From DAITBA01 sp036824005 (GTDB lineage: Bacteria; Pseudomonadota; Gammaproteobacteria; Burkholderiales; Rhodocyclaceae), in NCBI GenBank assembly GCA_036824005.1, contig DAITBA010000014.1, positions 65,346 to 129,345 on the forward strand: a stretch of DNA of 64,000 nucleotides, written 5' to 3'. Both the position numbers and the translations under genes were made by a program. Position 1 is the stretch's first letter. Every line of letters starts with the position of its first letter. Positions 17,251 through 26,648 of this stretch are shown here, piece after piece. Under the pieces are notes generated by a model. The model had not been told where the DNA came from. It worked only from the letters and a program-made list of their open reading frames with translations, and did no database searches.

Positions 17251-18678
17251 TCAGCGCTCCAGCACCCAGGTGTCCTTGGTTCCGCCGCCCTGGGACGAAT
17301 TGACCACGAGCGAGCCCTCCCGCAGCGCCACGCGCGTCAGCCCGCCGGGGACGATGTTGATGTCCCGCCCCGAAAGCACGAACGGCCGCAGGTCGATGTG
17401 GCGCGGTGACGCGGTGGCACCCTGCTCCGAGTCGATGAGCGTCGGGCAGGCGGACAGGGCCAGTGTCGGCTGTGCGATGTATTTCTCCGGCGTGGCCAGG
17501 ATGCGCTCGCGAAAGGCCTCGATCTGCGCCTTGGTGGACGCGGGCCCGACCAGCATGCCGTAGCCGCCGGCGCCATGCACCTCCTTGACCACCAACTCCG
17601 GCAGATGCGCCAGAACGTAGTCCCGATCCTCGGGTTTGCGCAGCATCCAGGTCGGTACGTTTTCGATCAACGGCTCCTCGCCCAGGTAAAAGCGGATCAT
17701 CTCCGGCACATAGGGATAGACGGATTTGTCGTCGGCCACGCCGGTACCGATGGCGTTGGCGAGCGTGACGCGGCCGGCGCGATAGACGGCCAGCAGCCCC
17801 GGCACGCCGAGCATGGAATCCGGGCGGAAGGCGAGCGGATCGAGGAAGTCGTCGTCGATGCGCCGGTAGATGACGTCCACGCGCTGCGGGCCGCGCGTGG
17901 TGCGCATATAGACCGCCTCGTCGCTGACGAACAGGTCGCGCCCTTCGACCAGCTCGATGCCCATCTGCTGGGCGAGGAAGGCGTGCTCGAAGTAGGCGCT
18001 GTTGCAGGCGCCCGGCGTGAGCAGGACCACCGTCGGATCGCTCACGCCGTGTGGCGCCACGGCGCGCAGGTTTTCCAGCAGCAGGTCCGGATAGTGGTCG
18101 ACCGGCGCTACCGCGTAGCGGGCGAACAGTTCCGGGAATAGCCGCATCATCATCTTGCGGTCCTCCAGCATGTAGGACACGCCGGACGGCACGCGCAGAT
18201 TGTCCTCGAGGACGTAGAACTCGCCCTGGCCGGCGCGCACCACGTCGATTCCTGCGATGTGGGCGTAGATGCCGCCGGGCACATCCACACCCTGCATCTC
18301 CGGCCGGTACTGGGCATTGCACAGCACCTGTTCGGAGGGAATGCGTCCCGCCTTGAGGATGTCCTGATCGTGGTAGACATCTTGGAGGAAGGCATTCAAG
18401 GCCTTGACGCGCTGACGTAGCCCGGCGGCGAGCCGCTGCCACTGGGCGGCGGGAATGATGCGCGGCACGATGTCGAAGGGAATCAGGCGCTCCGTGCCCG
18501 CTTCCTCGCCATAGACAGCGAAGGTGATGCCCACCCGGTGGAACAGCATGTCCGCTTCGGCGCGCTTCTTGGCAATGCGCTCGGCAGGCATGGCGGCCAG
18601 CCATTGGGCATACGGCGCATAGTGTTCGCGCACCGCGCCATCGGCGGTGTGCATCTCGTCGTAGAAAGCGATAGGCAT
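17251..18678 (-). CDS. Circularly permuted ATP-grasp protein (type 2)
   Basis: A 475-residue protein of the circularly permuted ATP-grasp family. Recognisable segments are HRVGITFAVYGEE near residue 50, the nucleotide-binding FYVLEDNLRVPSGVSYMLE, VVLLTPGACNSAYFEHAFLA, and the glycine-rich VKEVHGAGGYGMLVGP near the C-terminus. Relatives are predicted amide or peptide ligases that would make a short peptide or tag of unknown identity. It is the promoter-proximal gene of the operon with alpha-E, transglutaminase-like and Anbu genes, consistent with a make-and-cleave pathway. Cytoplasmic. Confidence 0.93.
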   Translation of the reverse strand: MPIAFYDEMHTADGAVREHYAPYAQWLAAMPAERIAKKRAEADMLFHRVGITFAVYGEEAGTERLIPFDIVPRIIPAAQWQRLAAGLRQRVKALNAFLQDVYHDQDILKAGRIPSEQVLCNAQYRPEMQGVDVPGGIYAHIAGIDVVRAGQGEFYVLEDNLRVPSGVSYMLEDRKMMMRLFPELFARYAVAPVDHYPDLLLENLRAVAPHGVSDPTVVLLTPGACNSAYFEHAFLAQQMGIELVEGRDLFVSDEAVYMRTTRGPQRVDVIYRRIDDDFLDPLAFRPDSMLGVPGLLAVYRAGRVTLANAIGTGVADDKSVYPYVPEMIRFYLGEEPLIENVPTWMLRKPEDRDYVLAHLPELVVKEVHGAGGYGMLVGPASTKAQIEAFRERILATPEKYIAQPTLALSACPTLIDSEQGATASPRHIDLRPFVLSGRDINIVPGGLTRVALREGSLVVNSSQGGGTKDTWVLER

Positions 18679-18802
18679 GTCTCGCGGACTTCGAGCGTTA
18701 CGAGGTCTTTACTGCTCCGTGAGCTAGAAGCGTGCCACCTGAAAAGTCGGACTCACCACGAGGCATCGCGCCGCATTCCCCAAGGGAAAAGCGGTTCAGC
18801 CC

Positions 18803-18876
18803 CCGTGCCCGCCGCACTGGCAGCGGGCACGGACTGCTCAAAATGGTGCGGGCCCGGCCTGAGGCCGAGCCCGCGT
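18803..18876 (-). terminator. Two GC-rich hairpins downstream of the thiolase gene; terminator-like
   Basis: A perfect 10-bp stem (CCGTGCCCGC / GCGGGCACGG, 18803-18832) and a second hairpin (GCGGGC, inner GGCC, to GCCCGC, 18848-18874). Read on the minus strand, the second hairpin is followed by ACCATTTT, a weak T tract, about 40 bases after the thiolase stop. It could end thiolase transcription or insulate the Anbu operon. Confidence 0.4.
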
Positions 18877-18914
18877 GGTGCAGCTAGCGCCTAACTGGAA
18901 CTACACGCCAGCGC

Positions 18915-20102
18915 TTACAGGCGCTCGATCACCCCGGCGATGCCCTGGCCGCCGCCGATGCACATGGTGATGAGAGCATAGCGTTTGCCGCTGCGCTGCA
19001 GTTCGTAGATCGCCTTCACCGTCAGAATTGTGCCGGTGGCGCCGATCGGATGGCCGAGCGCGATGGCCCCGCCGTTCGGGTTGGTCCGGGCCGAATCGAA
19101 GTCCAGGTTCTTGGACACGGCCAGCGCTTGCGCCGCAAAGGCCTCGTTGGATTCGATCAGGTCGATGTCCGACAGCTTCAGCCCGGCGCGATCGAGCACC
19201 TTGCGCACCGCCGGAATCGGACCCTCACCCATGTAGGCCGGCTCGACACCCGCGTAGGCGTAGGCCACGAGCCGTGCAAGGGGCTTGGCGCCCGCCTTGG
19301 CAGCGGCGCCGGCCTCCATCAGCACCACCGCGGCCGCCGCGTCATTGATGCCCGAGGCATTGCCGGCGGTCACCCCGCCGTCCTTCTTGAACACCGCCTT
19401 GAGCTTGCCCAGCCCCTCGACCGTGACGTCGCCCCGAACGTGCTCGTCGGCGGCAAACTGGATCGTGCCTTTCTTGCTCTGAATTTCGATGGGCAGGATC
19501 TGATCCTTGAAGCGGCCTGCGGCCGCAGCTGCGGCGGCGCGCTTGTGACTTTCGACGGCAAAGGCATCCTGCATCTCGCGCGTGATGCCGTGACGGGCCG
19601 CCACGTTCTCCGCAGTGACGCCCATGTGGACGGTGTCGAACGGATCGGTGAGCGCGCCGACCATCATGTCGATCAGTTTCGTATCATTCATGCGTGCGCC
19701 CCAGCGGCCCGCCGGCAGGCTGTAGAGCGCGCGGCTCATCGATTCGGCGCCGCCGGCGACGGCACAATCAGCGTCGCCGAGGGTGATCACGTTGGCAGCC
19801 GTAACGATGGATTGGAAGCCGCTGCCGCACAAGCGGTTCAGGGTCAGCGCGGGCGTTTCCTTGGGTATGCCGGCGTTGATCATCGCCACCCGCGACAGGT
19901 ACATGTCCTTCGCTTCGGTGTGGATGATATTGCCCATCACGACATGGCCCACCTGGGCGGGATCCACATTTGCACGCGCCAACGCTTCCTTGATGACACG
20001 CGCACCGAGATCGGTTGGTGCGAAATCCTTCAATGTACCGCCGTAATCCCCGATGCCCGTCCGGACCGCACCGACAAATACGATTTCCCTTTTTTCCGCC
20101 AT
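18915..20102 (-). CDS. Acetyl-CoA acetyltransferase (thiolase)
   Basis: A 395-residue thiolase catalysing reversible condensation or cleavage of acyl-CoA. The acylated Cys is in LNRLCGSGFQ (Cys92); the second active site has NPNGGAIALGHPIGATG (His) and MCIGGGQG (Cys). It begins REIVFVGAVRTGIGDYGGTLKD. Length and motifs match acetoacetyl-CoA or beta-ketoadipyl-type thiolases used for polyhydroxybutyrate or fatty acid metabolism; no phaB or phaC is in the window to decide. An AGGAGGA ribosome site precedes the ATG. Monocistronic. Confidence 0.93.
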   Translation of the reverse strand: MAEKREIVFVGAVRTGIGDYGGTLKDFAPTDLGARVIKEALARANVDPAQVGHVVMGNIIHTEAKDMYLSRVAMINAGIPKETPALTLNRLCGSGFQSIVTAANVITLGDADCAVAGGAESMSRALYSLPAGRWGARMNDTKLIDMMVGALTDPFDTVHMGVTAENVAARHGITREMQDAFAVESHKRAAAAAAAGRFKDQILPIEIQSKKGTIQFAADEHVRGDVTVEGLGKLKAVFKKDGGVTAGNASGINDAAAAVVLMEAGAAAKAGAKPLARLVAYAYAGVEPAYMGEGPIPAVRKVLDRAGLKLSDIDLIESNEAFAAQALAVSKNLDFDSARTNPNGGAIALGHPIGATGTILTVKAIYELQRSGKRYALITMCIGGGQGIAGVIERL

Positions 20103-20267
20103 GCTCTTTCCTCCTGTCGTAAGTGCCTATCTTTAGGATAGTCGCGTGAAACGCCGCCGGAAACATCCTCCCCCGTGATCTGGCGGCGAACTCTGATTAT
20201 TCATGATTCGAGCGCCGTTGCACGCCGCACAAAATTGGACTCAGGCGCGTGCGTGTCCACCCGGACC

Positions 20268-21194
20268 TCAACTTCCAACCCAACTGGCGATGCCGAGCAA
20301 AGTGAGCAGCATCAGGCCGAGGATGAGTGTGCGCCAGACGAGCCCGATCGTGCTCTGCATGAAATCGGCGTCTGCGTCATCGCCCAGCCCAAGTTCGGGT
20401 CGCTGCGTGATTTCCCCTGACTCATACACCGGCATTCCCAATCGAACACCGAGGGCGCCAGCCCCGCTCGCAAGCAGTATACCCGAAGCCGGGTCGTGCC
20501 ACCGGGCGGCCTGGGTTCGCCAGCAATACACCGCGTCCTCGAAATCGCCCACGACGGCAAAGGCGAGCGCCGTCAGTCGCAGCGGCAGCCAGTCCATGGC
20601 AACGAATGCCGATCGGGCAAACTGACCGAAGGCGCTGAACTCCGTTGCGCTGCGCTGCCCCCAGCGCTGCGCCAGGAATTCCGCCATCCGATACGCGATA
20701 GCGCCGACCGGTCCGGGCAGGACAACGAACCAGAAAGCAACGCCGAAAACATGCCGATGCGAGGCAACCAACGCCTCTTCGATGGCAAGCCGCGCCACGT
20801 CGCTGGAACTGAGATGCTCCGCGCCACGGCCACGCCATTCGGCGATCAGTGCACGCGCGCGGTCCAGTTCGCCCTTACGTAGCGCCTCATGCACATCGGT
20901 GAAATAGTGGCTGACATGACGAAAGCCCATCGTCAGGTACAGAACGCCAACATTGAGCACCAGCGCGAACAGGGGGTGAATGCGGTCGAGAACGTGGTAG
21001 AGCGCGCCGACGGCGAGCGCCGGCGGTGCCACTGCCAGAATCCAGGCAATCATGCCGTGGCGCGCCTGCCCGTCGTTGAATCGCGCCTCGAAGTACTCGG
21101 CAACGCGTCCGAGCGGGGCACGTACCCATTTCGCGACGTCGAGCGGCTGCACCTGTTCGATCAAAAAGGCTGCAATCAGCGAAATCAACGTCAT
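20268..21194 (-). CDS. CobD/CbiB-family membrane protein
   Basis: About 308 residues with hydrophobic helices near both ends and in the middle. MTLISLIAAFLIEQVQPL at the start, the MGFRHVSHYFTDVHEALRKGELDRAR segment and FWFVVLPGPVGAIAYRM match the CobD/CbiB-like proteins found next to housekeeping genes in betaproteobacteria. True CbiB makes adenosylcobinamide phosphate, but no other cobalamin genes are here, so that role is unproven; similarity to AmpE is an alternative. The ATG at 21194 has no clear ribosome site; a TTG at 21260 is the other option. Confidence 0.7.
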   Translation of the reverse strand: MTLISLIAAFLIEQVQPLDVAKWVRAPLGRVAEYFEARFNDGQARHGMIAWILAVAPPALAVGALYHVLDRIHPLFALVLNVGVLYLTMGFRHVSHYFTDVHEALRKGELDRARALIAEWRGRGAEHLSSSDVARLAIEEALVASHRHVFGVAFWFVVLPGPVGAIAYRMAEFLAQRWGQRSATEFSAFGQFARSAFVAMDWLPLRLTALAFAVVGDFEDAVYCWRTQAARWHDPASGILLASGAGALGVRLGMPVYESGEITQRPELGLGDDADADFMQSTIGLVWRTLILGLMLLTLLGIASWVGS

Positions 21195-21425
21195 CGGCAG
21201 CGAAAACAGCGCGGGTGTCCGCCATGCTCCCGGCGCGAACAAAAATTCAACATACCACAAAATCTGTCGTTAACAGGCCTCTGGAGCCCGCACCGGCGAC
21301 GCCGGCGGGCACAACAGTCCGCGAGGCCTCGCTACCTGCCACGCACTGCAGCCGATCGCCAACGCGATACCGCGATCGACGCTCGAAGAACAAGCTAAGA
21401 TACAAGTGTGAGGCAGTGAAACGGC

Positions 21426-21932
21426 ATGGACAAGCAAGCGGTATTTCACAAGACCGACAAAGGACTGCAGGAGGTCGCTACCCGTGCCCACAAATTGCCA
21501 GCGCGCGAGAGATCGGTCCTTATCCTCGTCGACGGCAAGAGCACGGTTCAGCAGATCATCGAGAAGACGCGGCACTTCGGCGACGCCGAGCAGTTCCTGA
21601 GCGATCTGTTGGGACAGGGGTTCATCGAGCGGCTGGTGCTCACGCCCGCAAGCGAGGTGCTGCCAGCCAGCGCGTCGGCAGAGGCCAAGGCGCCGGCCGA
21701 AGCCGCTCCCGAGGTCTCCCTCGCCTCGGCCAAGCACTTCGCAGCGCATTTCCTTCTCGACGAGATCGGACCGGACGCCGAACCCATGGCCGAGCGCATC
21801 GAGGCGTGCTTGGACATCGAACAATTGGTGGCGCAGTTGGAACGATACCGCACGGTCGTCGAGGCGACCCGAGGCAAGCGCAAGGCCGATCAATTCTGGC
21901 AGGGTGTGGAAGCGCGCGTTCCGGAGTTCTGA
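21426..21932 (+). CDS. Conserved hypothetical protein with winged-helix-like N-terminus
   Basis: A 168-residue cytoplasmic protein. Residues 1-75 (KTDKGLQEVATRAHKLPARE, RSVLILVDGKSTVQQIIEK) look like a small winged-helix-type domain seen in many betaproteobacterial hypothetical proteins. An Ala/Glu/Pro-rich linker (about 76-98) follows, then a C-terminal helical segment ending in RYRTVVEATRGKRKADQFW. The function is unknown; an effector or regulatory role is a guess. Divergent from the CbiB-like gene and convergent with the Nudix gene. Confidence 0.65.
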   Translation: MDKQAVFHKTDKGLQEVATRAHKLPARERSVLILVDGKSTVQQIIEKTRHFGDAEQFLSDLLGQGFIERLVLTPASEVLPASASAEAKAPAEAAPEVSLASAKHFAAHFLLDEIGPDAEPMAERIEACLDIEQLVAQLERYRTVVEATRGKRKADQFWQGVEARVPEF

Positions 21933-21968
21933 TCGGAGCCGGCCGGCGCGCCGTGGGCGAACCGGCCG

Positions 21969-22592
21969 TCAGAGCGAATGCAGGTGCCGGTAGAGGCTGA
22001 CGATCATCCCGGCCGTCGCACCCCAGATGAAGTGGCCATCGTAGGGCATGGCGTAGTATTCGCGCAGAGCACCGCGGACATGGATGCTCTGGCGCTTGTG
22101 GTTGGCCGGATCGAGCAGGAAATCCAGCGGCGCCTCAAACACCTGCGCCACCTCGAACTCGTCCAGCCGCAGTGACAGGGGCAGACTGACCAGACCGACG
22201 ACCGGCGTGACACTGAACCCCGTGCCAGTGCGGTACTCTGGGAGCACGCCGATCACCTCGACCTGCGCCGGATCGAGCCCGATTTCCTCTTCCGCTTCAC
22301 GCAGCGCAGTCGCCAGCGGAGAGGCGTCCGTATCGTCCCGTCGTCCACCCGGAAACGCCACCTGCCCCGGATGATCGTGCAGGTGATCCGTGCGCTGTGT
22401 CAGCAGCAATGTCAGGCCGTAATCCCGCGCCACGACCGGCATCAGCACGGCCGCCGGTGTCAACCGATCGACTGCCGCGCCACTCTCGGTGACCGGCGTC
22501 AGCGCGCCGCCGTCCGCCAGGCGCTGCCGCAGCCAGTCCGCCGTGTAGGGCGGCACTTCGAGATCGTCCGGGCGCCAGGAAAGCACAGCCAT
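21969..22592 (-). CDS. Nudix hydrolase, CoA pyrophosphatase type (NudL/YeaB-like)
   Basis: A 207-residue Nudix protein. The Nudix box is intact (GGRRDDTD, seven-residue helix, REAEEEIGL). The preceding LLLTQRTDHLHDHPGQVAFPGG and the downstream EVIGVLPEYRTGTGFSVTPVVG are typical of the UPF0035 CoA-pyrophosphatase group, which hydrolyses CoA to 4'-phosphopantetheine and 3',5'-ADP. It starts 5 bases after the stop of the retropepsin-like gene in the operon order 23257 to 21969, so they are co-transcribed. Confidence 0.88.
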   Translation of the reverse strand: MAVLSWRPDDLEVPPYTADWLRQRLADGGALTPVTESGAAVDRLTPAAVLMPVVARDYGLTLLLTQRTDHLHDHPGQVAFPGGRRDDTDASPLATALREAEEEIGLDPAQVEVIGVLPEYRTGTGFSVTPVVGLVSLPLSLRLDEFEVAQVFEAPLDFLLDPANHKRQSIHVRGALREYYAMPYDGHFIWGATAGMIVSLYRHLHSL

Positions 22593-22597
22593 GATCG

Positions 22598-23257
22598 TCA
22601 GAACCGCTTGCGCAGCGTCATGGTGCTGCCGTCGCGATTCATCTCCATGCGATTGAGGTAACTCATGCCCAGCAGGGCCACCGGCAGGTCGATGGCATGG
22701 ACGGCAGCCTCGACGTTATTCAGTGTCGTCTCGCCGACGCGCACCACATTAAGCTTGACGCGCCAAACCTGGGTCGGTCCGTTCGCCGTCATGGTCATGC
22801 TCGGCTCGCCTTTGCGGTACTCGACCCCGGCTCGTACTGCGTCCGAAGCGCCGAGGGAAACCAGCGTGGCGCCGGTATCGACCAGGAAACGCACCGGCAC
22901 GCCATTGACTGCGCCGGTCGTCACGAAATGACCGCGGCCGTCGGCTGTCAGCGTCGTGATCTCTGATCGCGAACCGCCGCCATCGCCCGAGCCGAAACCC
23001 TGGCCCATGGCCAGGCGGTGACGCTTGCCGTCGATCTCCAGTGTCGCGCTATCGCCCTCGACGCCGAGCAATTTGACGCCCTCGGCGGACTTGGCGCCCA
23101 CAGCAAGGGTACGCGGCGCGCCACCGTTGATGATCAGCACCGCCTTGCCGGGAAACACGCCGACGACATTGACGTCGATCGCGCCGGCTATGGGCGATGC
23201 CAATGCCGCGCAGATGGCGAGCACGCCGGCTGCGCTACAATGCACCCTGCGTCTCAT
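22598..23257 (-). CDS. Retropepsin-like aspartic protease (clan AA), periplasmic
   Basis: A 219-residue protein with a Sec signal peptide (basic start, AGVLAICAALASPIAGA). The C-terminal half is a single retropepsin-like domain with the active-site motif FLVDTGATLVSLG and the second conserved segment LLGMSYLNRMEM, matching bacterial TIGR02281-type clan AA proteases. Activity presumably requires dimerisation. The N-terminal mature part is a small beta domain with a Gly-rich linker. I chose the ATG at 23257. Divergent from the amidotransferase gene, 34 bases apart. Confidence 0.85.
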   Translation of the reverse strand: MRRRVHCSAAGVLAICAALASPIAGAIDVNVVGVFPGKAVLIINGGAPRTLAVGAKSAEGVKLLGVEGDSATLEIDGKRHRLAMGQGFGSGDGGGSRSEITTLTADGRGHFVTTGAVNGVPVRFLVDTGATLVSLGASDAVRAGVEYRKGEPSMTMTANGPTQVWRVKLNVVRVGETTLNNVEAAVHAIDLPVALLGMSYLNRMEMNRDGSTMTLRKRF

Positions 23258-23291
23258 TCGAACTTCTTGATTCAGCGCCCGATTTGCGCCA

Positions 23292-23999
23292 ATGAAACCT
23301 GTAGCCATATTTCGTCACAGTCCCGGCGAAGGGCCGGGTTATTTTGCCACATTCCTCGATGAACGATCGATTCCCTGGCGTCTTATAACGGTCGACGAAG
23401 GTGAATCTGTACCCTCGGACGCCCGGCAGTTTTCCGGCCTGGCATTCATGGGCGGTCCCATGAGCGTCAATGACCCGCTGCCGTGGGTCGAACAGGAATG
23501 CGCGCTGATTAGAGCGGCGGCGGCGGCCGACGTTCCCGTCATCGGCCACTGCCTCGGCGGCCAACTCATGGCCAAAGCCTTCGGGGGCGTCGTCATGCGC
23601 AATCCGATAAAGGAAATCGGCTGGGGCCGGGTCACCCTCCCGGACGATCCGCTGGCGCGGGAATGGTTCGGCGCGACGCGTGAATTCGAATCCTTCCACT
23701 GGCACGGTGAGACCTTCAGTTTGCCGAAGGACGCCCGACTGCTCATGTCCAGCGCCCACTGCGCCAATCAGTGTTTCGTCCTCGGTAAGAATCTGGCCAT
23801 GCAGTGCCATGTGGAGATGACCGAGGCCATGATCCGCCTCTGGAACCGGCAGTGGACGGAGGAAGTGGCGGGCACGCGCGGCCCGGGGATACAGACTCCC
23901 GAGGAGATGTATGCCGACATCGACGCGCGCCTTGCCGCCCTGCAGGAGGTCGCCGCCCGCGTCTATACAAAGTGGTCGGCCGGATTGTCCCGGACATAG
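23292..23999 (+). CDS. Class I glutamine amidotransferase family protein
   Basis: A 235-residue protein with the triad of type 1 amidotransferases: nucleophile Cys87 in GHCLGGQ, and His and Glu in CHVEM. The fold recalls GMP-synthase-like stand-alone amidotransferase domains of unknown substrate. An oxyanion-type GGPMSVND loop precedes the Cys. No synthetase partner is adjacent. A TACAAT -10-like hexamer lies at 23236-23241. Cytoplasmic. Confidence 0.85.
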   Translation: MKPVAIFRHSPGEGPGYFATFLDERSIPWRLITVDEGESVPSDARQFSGLAFMGGPMSVNDPLPWVEQECALIRAAAAADVPVIGHCLGGQLMAKAFGGVVMRNPIKEIGWGRVTLPDDPLAREWFGATREFESFHWHGETFSLPKDARLLMSSAHCANQCFVLGKNLAMQCHVEMTEAMIRLWNRQWTEEVAGTRGPGIQTPEEMYADIDARLAALQEVAARVYTKWSAGLSRT

Positions 24000-24024
24000 C
24001 ACCTGGACACGAGCGCGCGCGCGT

Positions 24025-24510
24025 TTAGTCGCGGAAGTTGCCGAACTGCAGCGGATAGTCGGTCACCGACTTGCGCACCAGCGCGATCGCATCCTGAAGC
24101 AAATCCTTCTTGGCGCCGGAGACGCGCACGGCATCGCCCTGGATGCTCGCCTGAACCTTCAGTTTCGCATCCTTGATCAGCTTGACGATCTTCTTTGCCA
24201 GGTCGGCGTCCACCCCGACCCGCACTTTGACTTCCTGTTTGACCTTGTTGCCGCTGACCTTTTCCGTCCTGCCCCGCTCCAGGCTGCGCACGTCGACGCC
24301 GCGCTTGCCGAGCTTGCCGGTGAGGATGTCGTAGACCTGGCCGAGCTTGAACTCATCGTCGGCGAACAGCGTAAGCAGGTTCTGGGCATGCTCGACGCGT
24401 GCGTCCGACCCCTTGAAGTCGAAGCGGTTGCCAATCTCCTTGTTGGCCTGATCCACCGCGTTGCGCAGTTCGACCTGGTTCACCTCTGAGACGATGTCAA
24501 AGGAAGGCAT
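24025..24510 (-). CDS. YajQ family cyclic-di-GMP/nucleotide-binding protein
   Basis: A 161-residue protein starting MPSFDIVSEVNQVELRNAVD, with two ferredoxin-like repeats and the central basic GNKVKQEVKVRVG segment, the full-length signature of the YajQ (UPF0234) family. Members in Xanthomonas and Pseudomonas bind cyclic di-GMP and affect transcription. Convergent with the amidotransferase gene and downstream of ppnP by about 30 bases. Confidence 0.95.
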   Translation of the reverse strand: MPSFDIVSEVNQVELRNAVDQANKEIGNRFDFKGSDARVEHAQNLLTLFADDEFKLGQVYDILTGKLGKRGVDVRSLERGRTEKVSGNKVKQEVKVRVGVDADLAKKIVKLIKDAKLKVQASIQGDAVRVSGAKKDLLQDAIALVRKSVTDYPLQFGNFRD

Positions 24511-24540
24511 GGCAGCGGACTCCCGATTCCGTTCGATCGA

Positions 24541-24852
24541 CTAGGCGAAATGGCAGACGTAGTCGAGCAGCTCCAGGGTTTCGATATCGAAGCTGCTGTT
24601 GCCCGGCACGCTGAAGCGCTCCCCGGCGCCGTAGGTCCGCCATTCGCTCTCGCCTTTGAGACGGACACGGCATTTGCCGGCGTTAAGCTCCATCACCTCC
24701 GGCGCGCCCGTGTTGAAAGTCAGCGACGACGGAAAGATGACACCGATGGTCTTCTTCGTGCCGTCTGGAAAAAGTACCGCGTGGCTGACGCACTTGCCGT
24801 CGAAATAGACGTTCGCCTTCTTGACGACGCTGACATTGTCGAACTGGGACAT
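24541..24852 (-). CDS. ppnP: Pyrimidine/purine nucleoside phosphorylase (PpnP)
   Basis: A 103-residue cupin-fold phosphorylase that splits nucleosides with phosphate. The family pattern is present: FDNVSVVKKANVYFDGKCVSH, KKTIGVIFP, FNTGAPEVMELNAG and ERFSVPGNSSFDI. An AGGAG ribosome site sits 8 bases before the ATG at 24852. It lies 104 bases downstream of argG in the same direction and could be read through from the arginine operon. Confidence 0.92.
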   Translation of the reverse strand: MSQFDNVSVVKKANVYFDGKCVSHAVLFPDGTKKTIGVIFPSSLTFNTGAPEVMELNAGKCRVRLKGESEWRTYGAGERFSVPGNSSFDIETLELLDYVCHFA

Positions 24853-24956
24853 GAATGACTCCTGGAGTAACACCGAGATCGTCCGGCACCGGGTCAGGCA
24901 CCTCGGGCGCATGGCCTCCCGGCCAATCGCCGCCTGTGCGGCCCTGCCGGCTGCGC

Positions 24957-26186
<1,230 letters not shown>

Positions 26187-26210
26187 GTCGGTTCCCGAAT
26201 AACGATCGAA

Positions 26211-26648
26211 CTACTGCGTTCGGTAGGTGCGGTGACAGGTGACGCAGGCGCCGGTCACCGGCTGCAGTGCCGCCAGCGCCTTGCTCGGCTCGCCGCTCCT
26301 CGCAGCCTTGGCAAAATCGCTGGCGGAGGCGTGCATGCCTCGGGCGATGGCGTGCATTTCGTTGGGCATGTACATGCCGGGACGGGCATTGGCCGGAGCA
26401 TTGCGGTGGCGGCCCATCGCGGAGAGGCCGATCTGGCTCTCGGCCGTGTCCGCCGCTTCGCCCAGTTTTCCTTCGCCCAGGGCGGTGACGATGAGATGCA
26501 GCGCCGTCTGGAAATCCAGCATCTCGGCACGCATCTCCGCTCGCGCCTCCGGGGACATCTTCACCAGCTGGCGCGCGTCGTCTACCGCCGATGCGGCCGC
26601 GGCGAACAAGCCGGCAGCGAGGCACAGGCCAAGGCGACCCGGCTTCAT
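26211..26648 (-). CDS. Periplasmic cytochrome c (cytochrome c'-like) inside the arginine operon
   Basis: A 145-residue protein with a signal peptide (LGLCLAAGLFAAAASA) and a single haem motif CVTCH at the very C-terminus (Cys135, Cys138, His139), preceded by about 110 residues of helix. A C-terminal haem site on a helical bundle is the plan of class II cytochromes (c' or c-556). Its start overlaps the argF stop by 4 bases (ATGA), implying translational coupling. Argininosuccinate synthase follows 24 bases later. No link between haem electron transfer and arginine synthesis is obvious. Confidence 0.85.
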   Translation of the reverse strand: MKPGRLGLCLAAGLFAAAASAVDDARQLVKMSPEARAEMRAEMLDFQTALHLIVTALGEGKLGEAADTAESQIGLSAMGRHRNAPANARPGMYMPNEMHAIARGMHASASDFAKAARSGEPSKALAALQPVTGACVTCHRTYRTQ

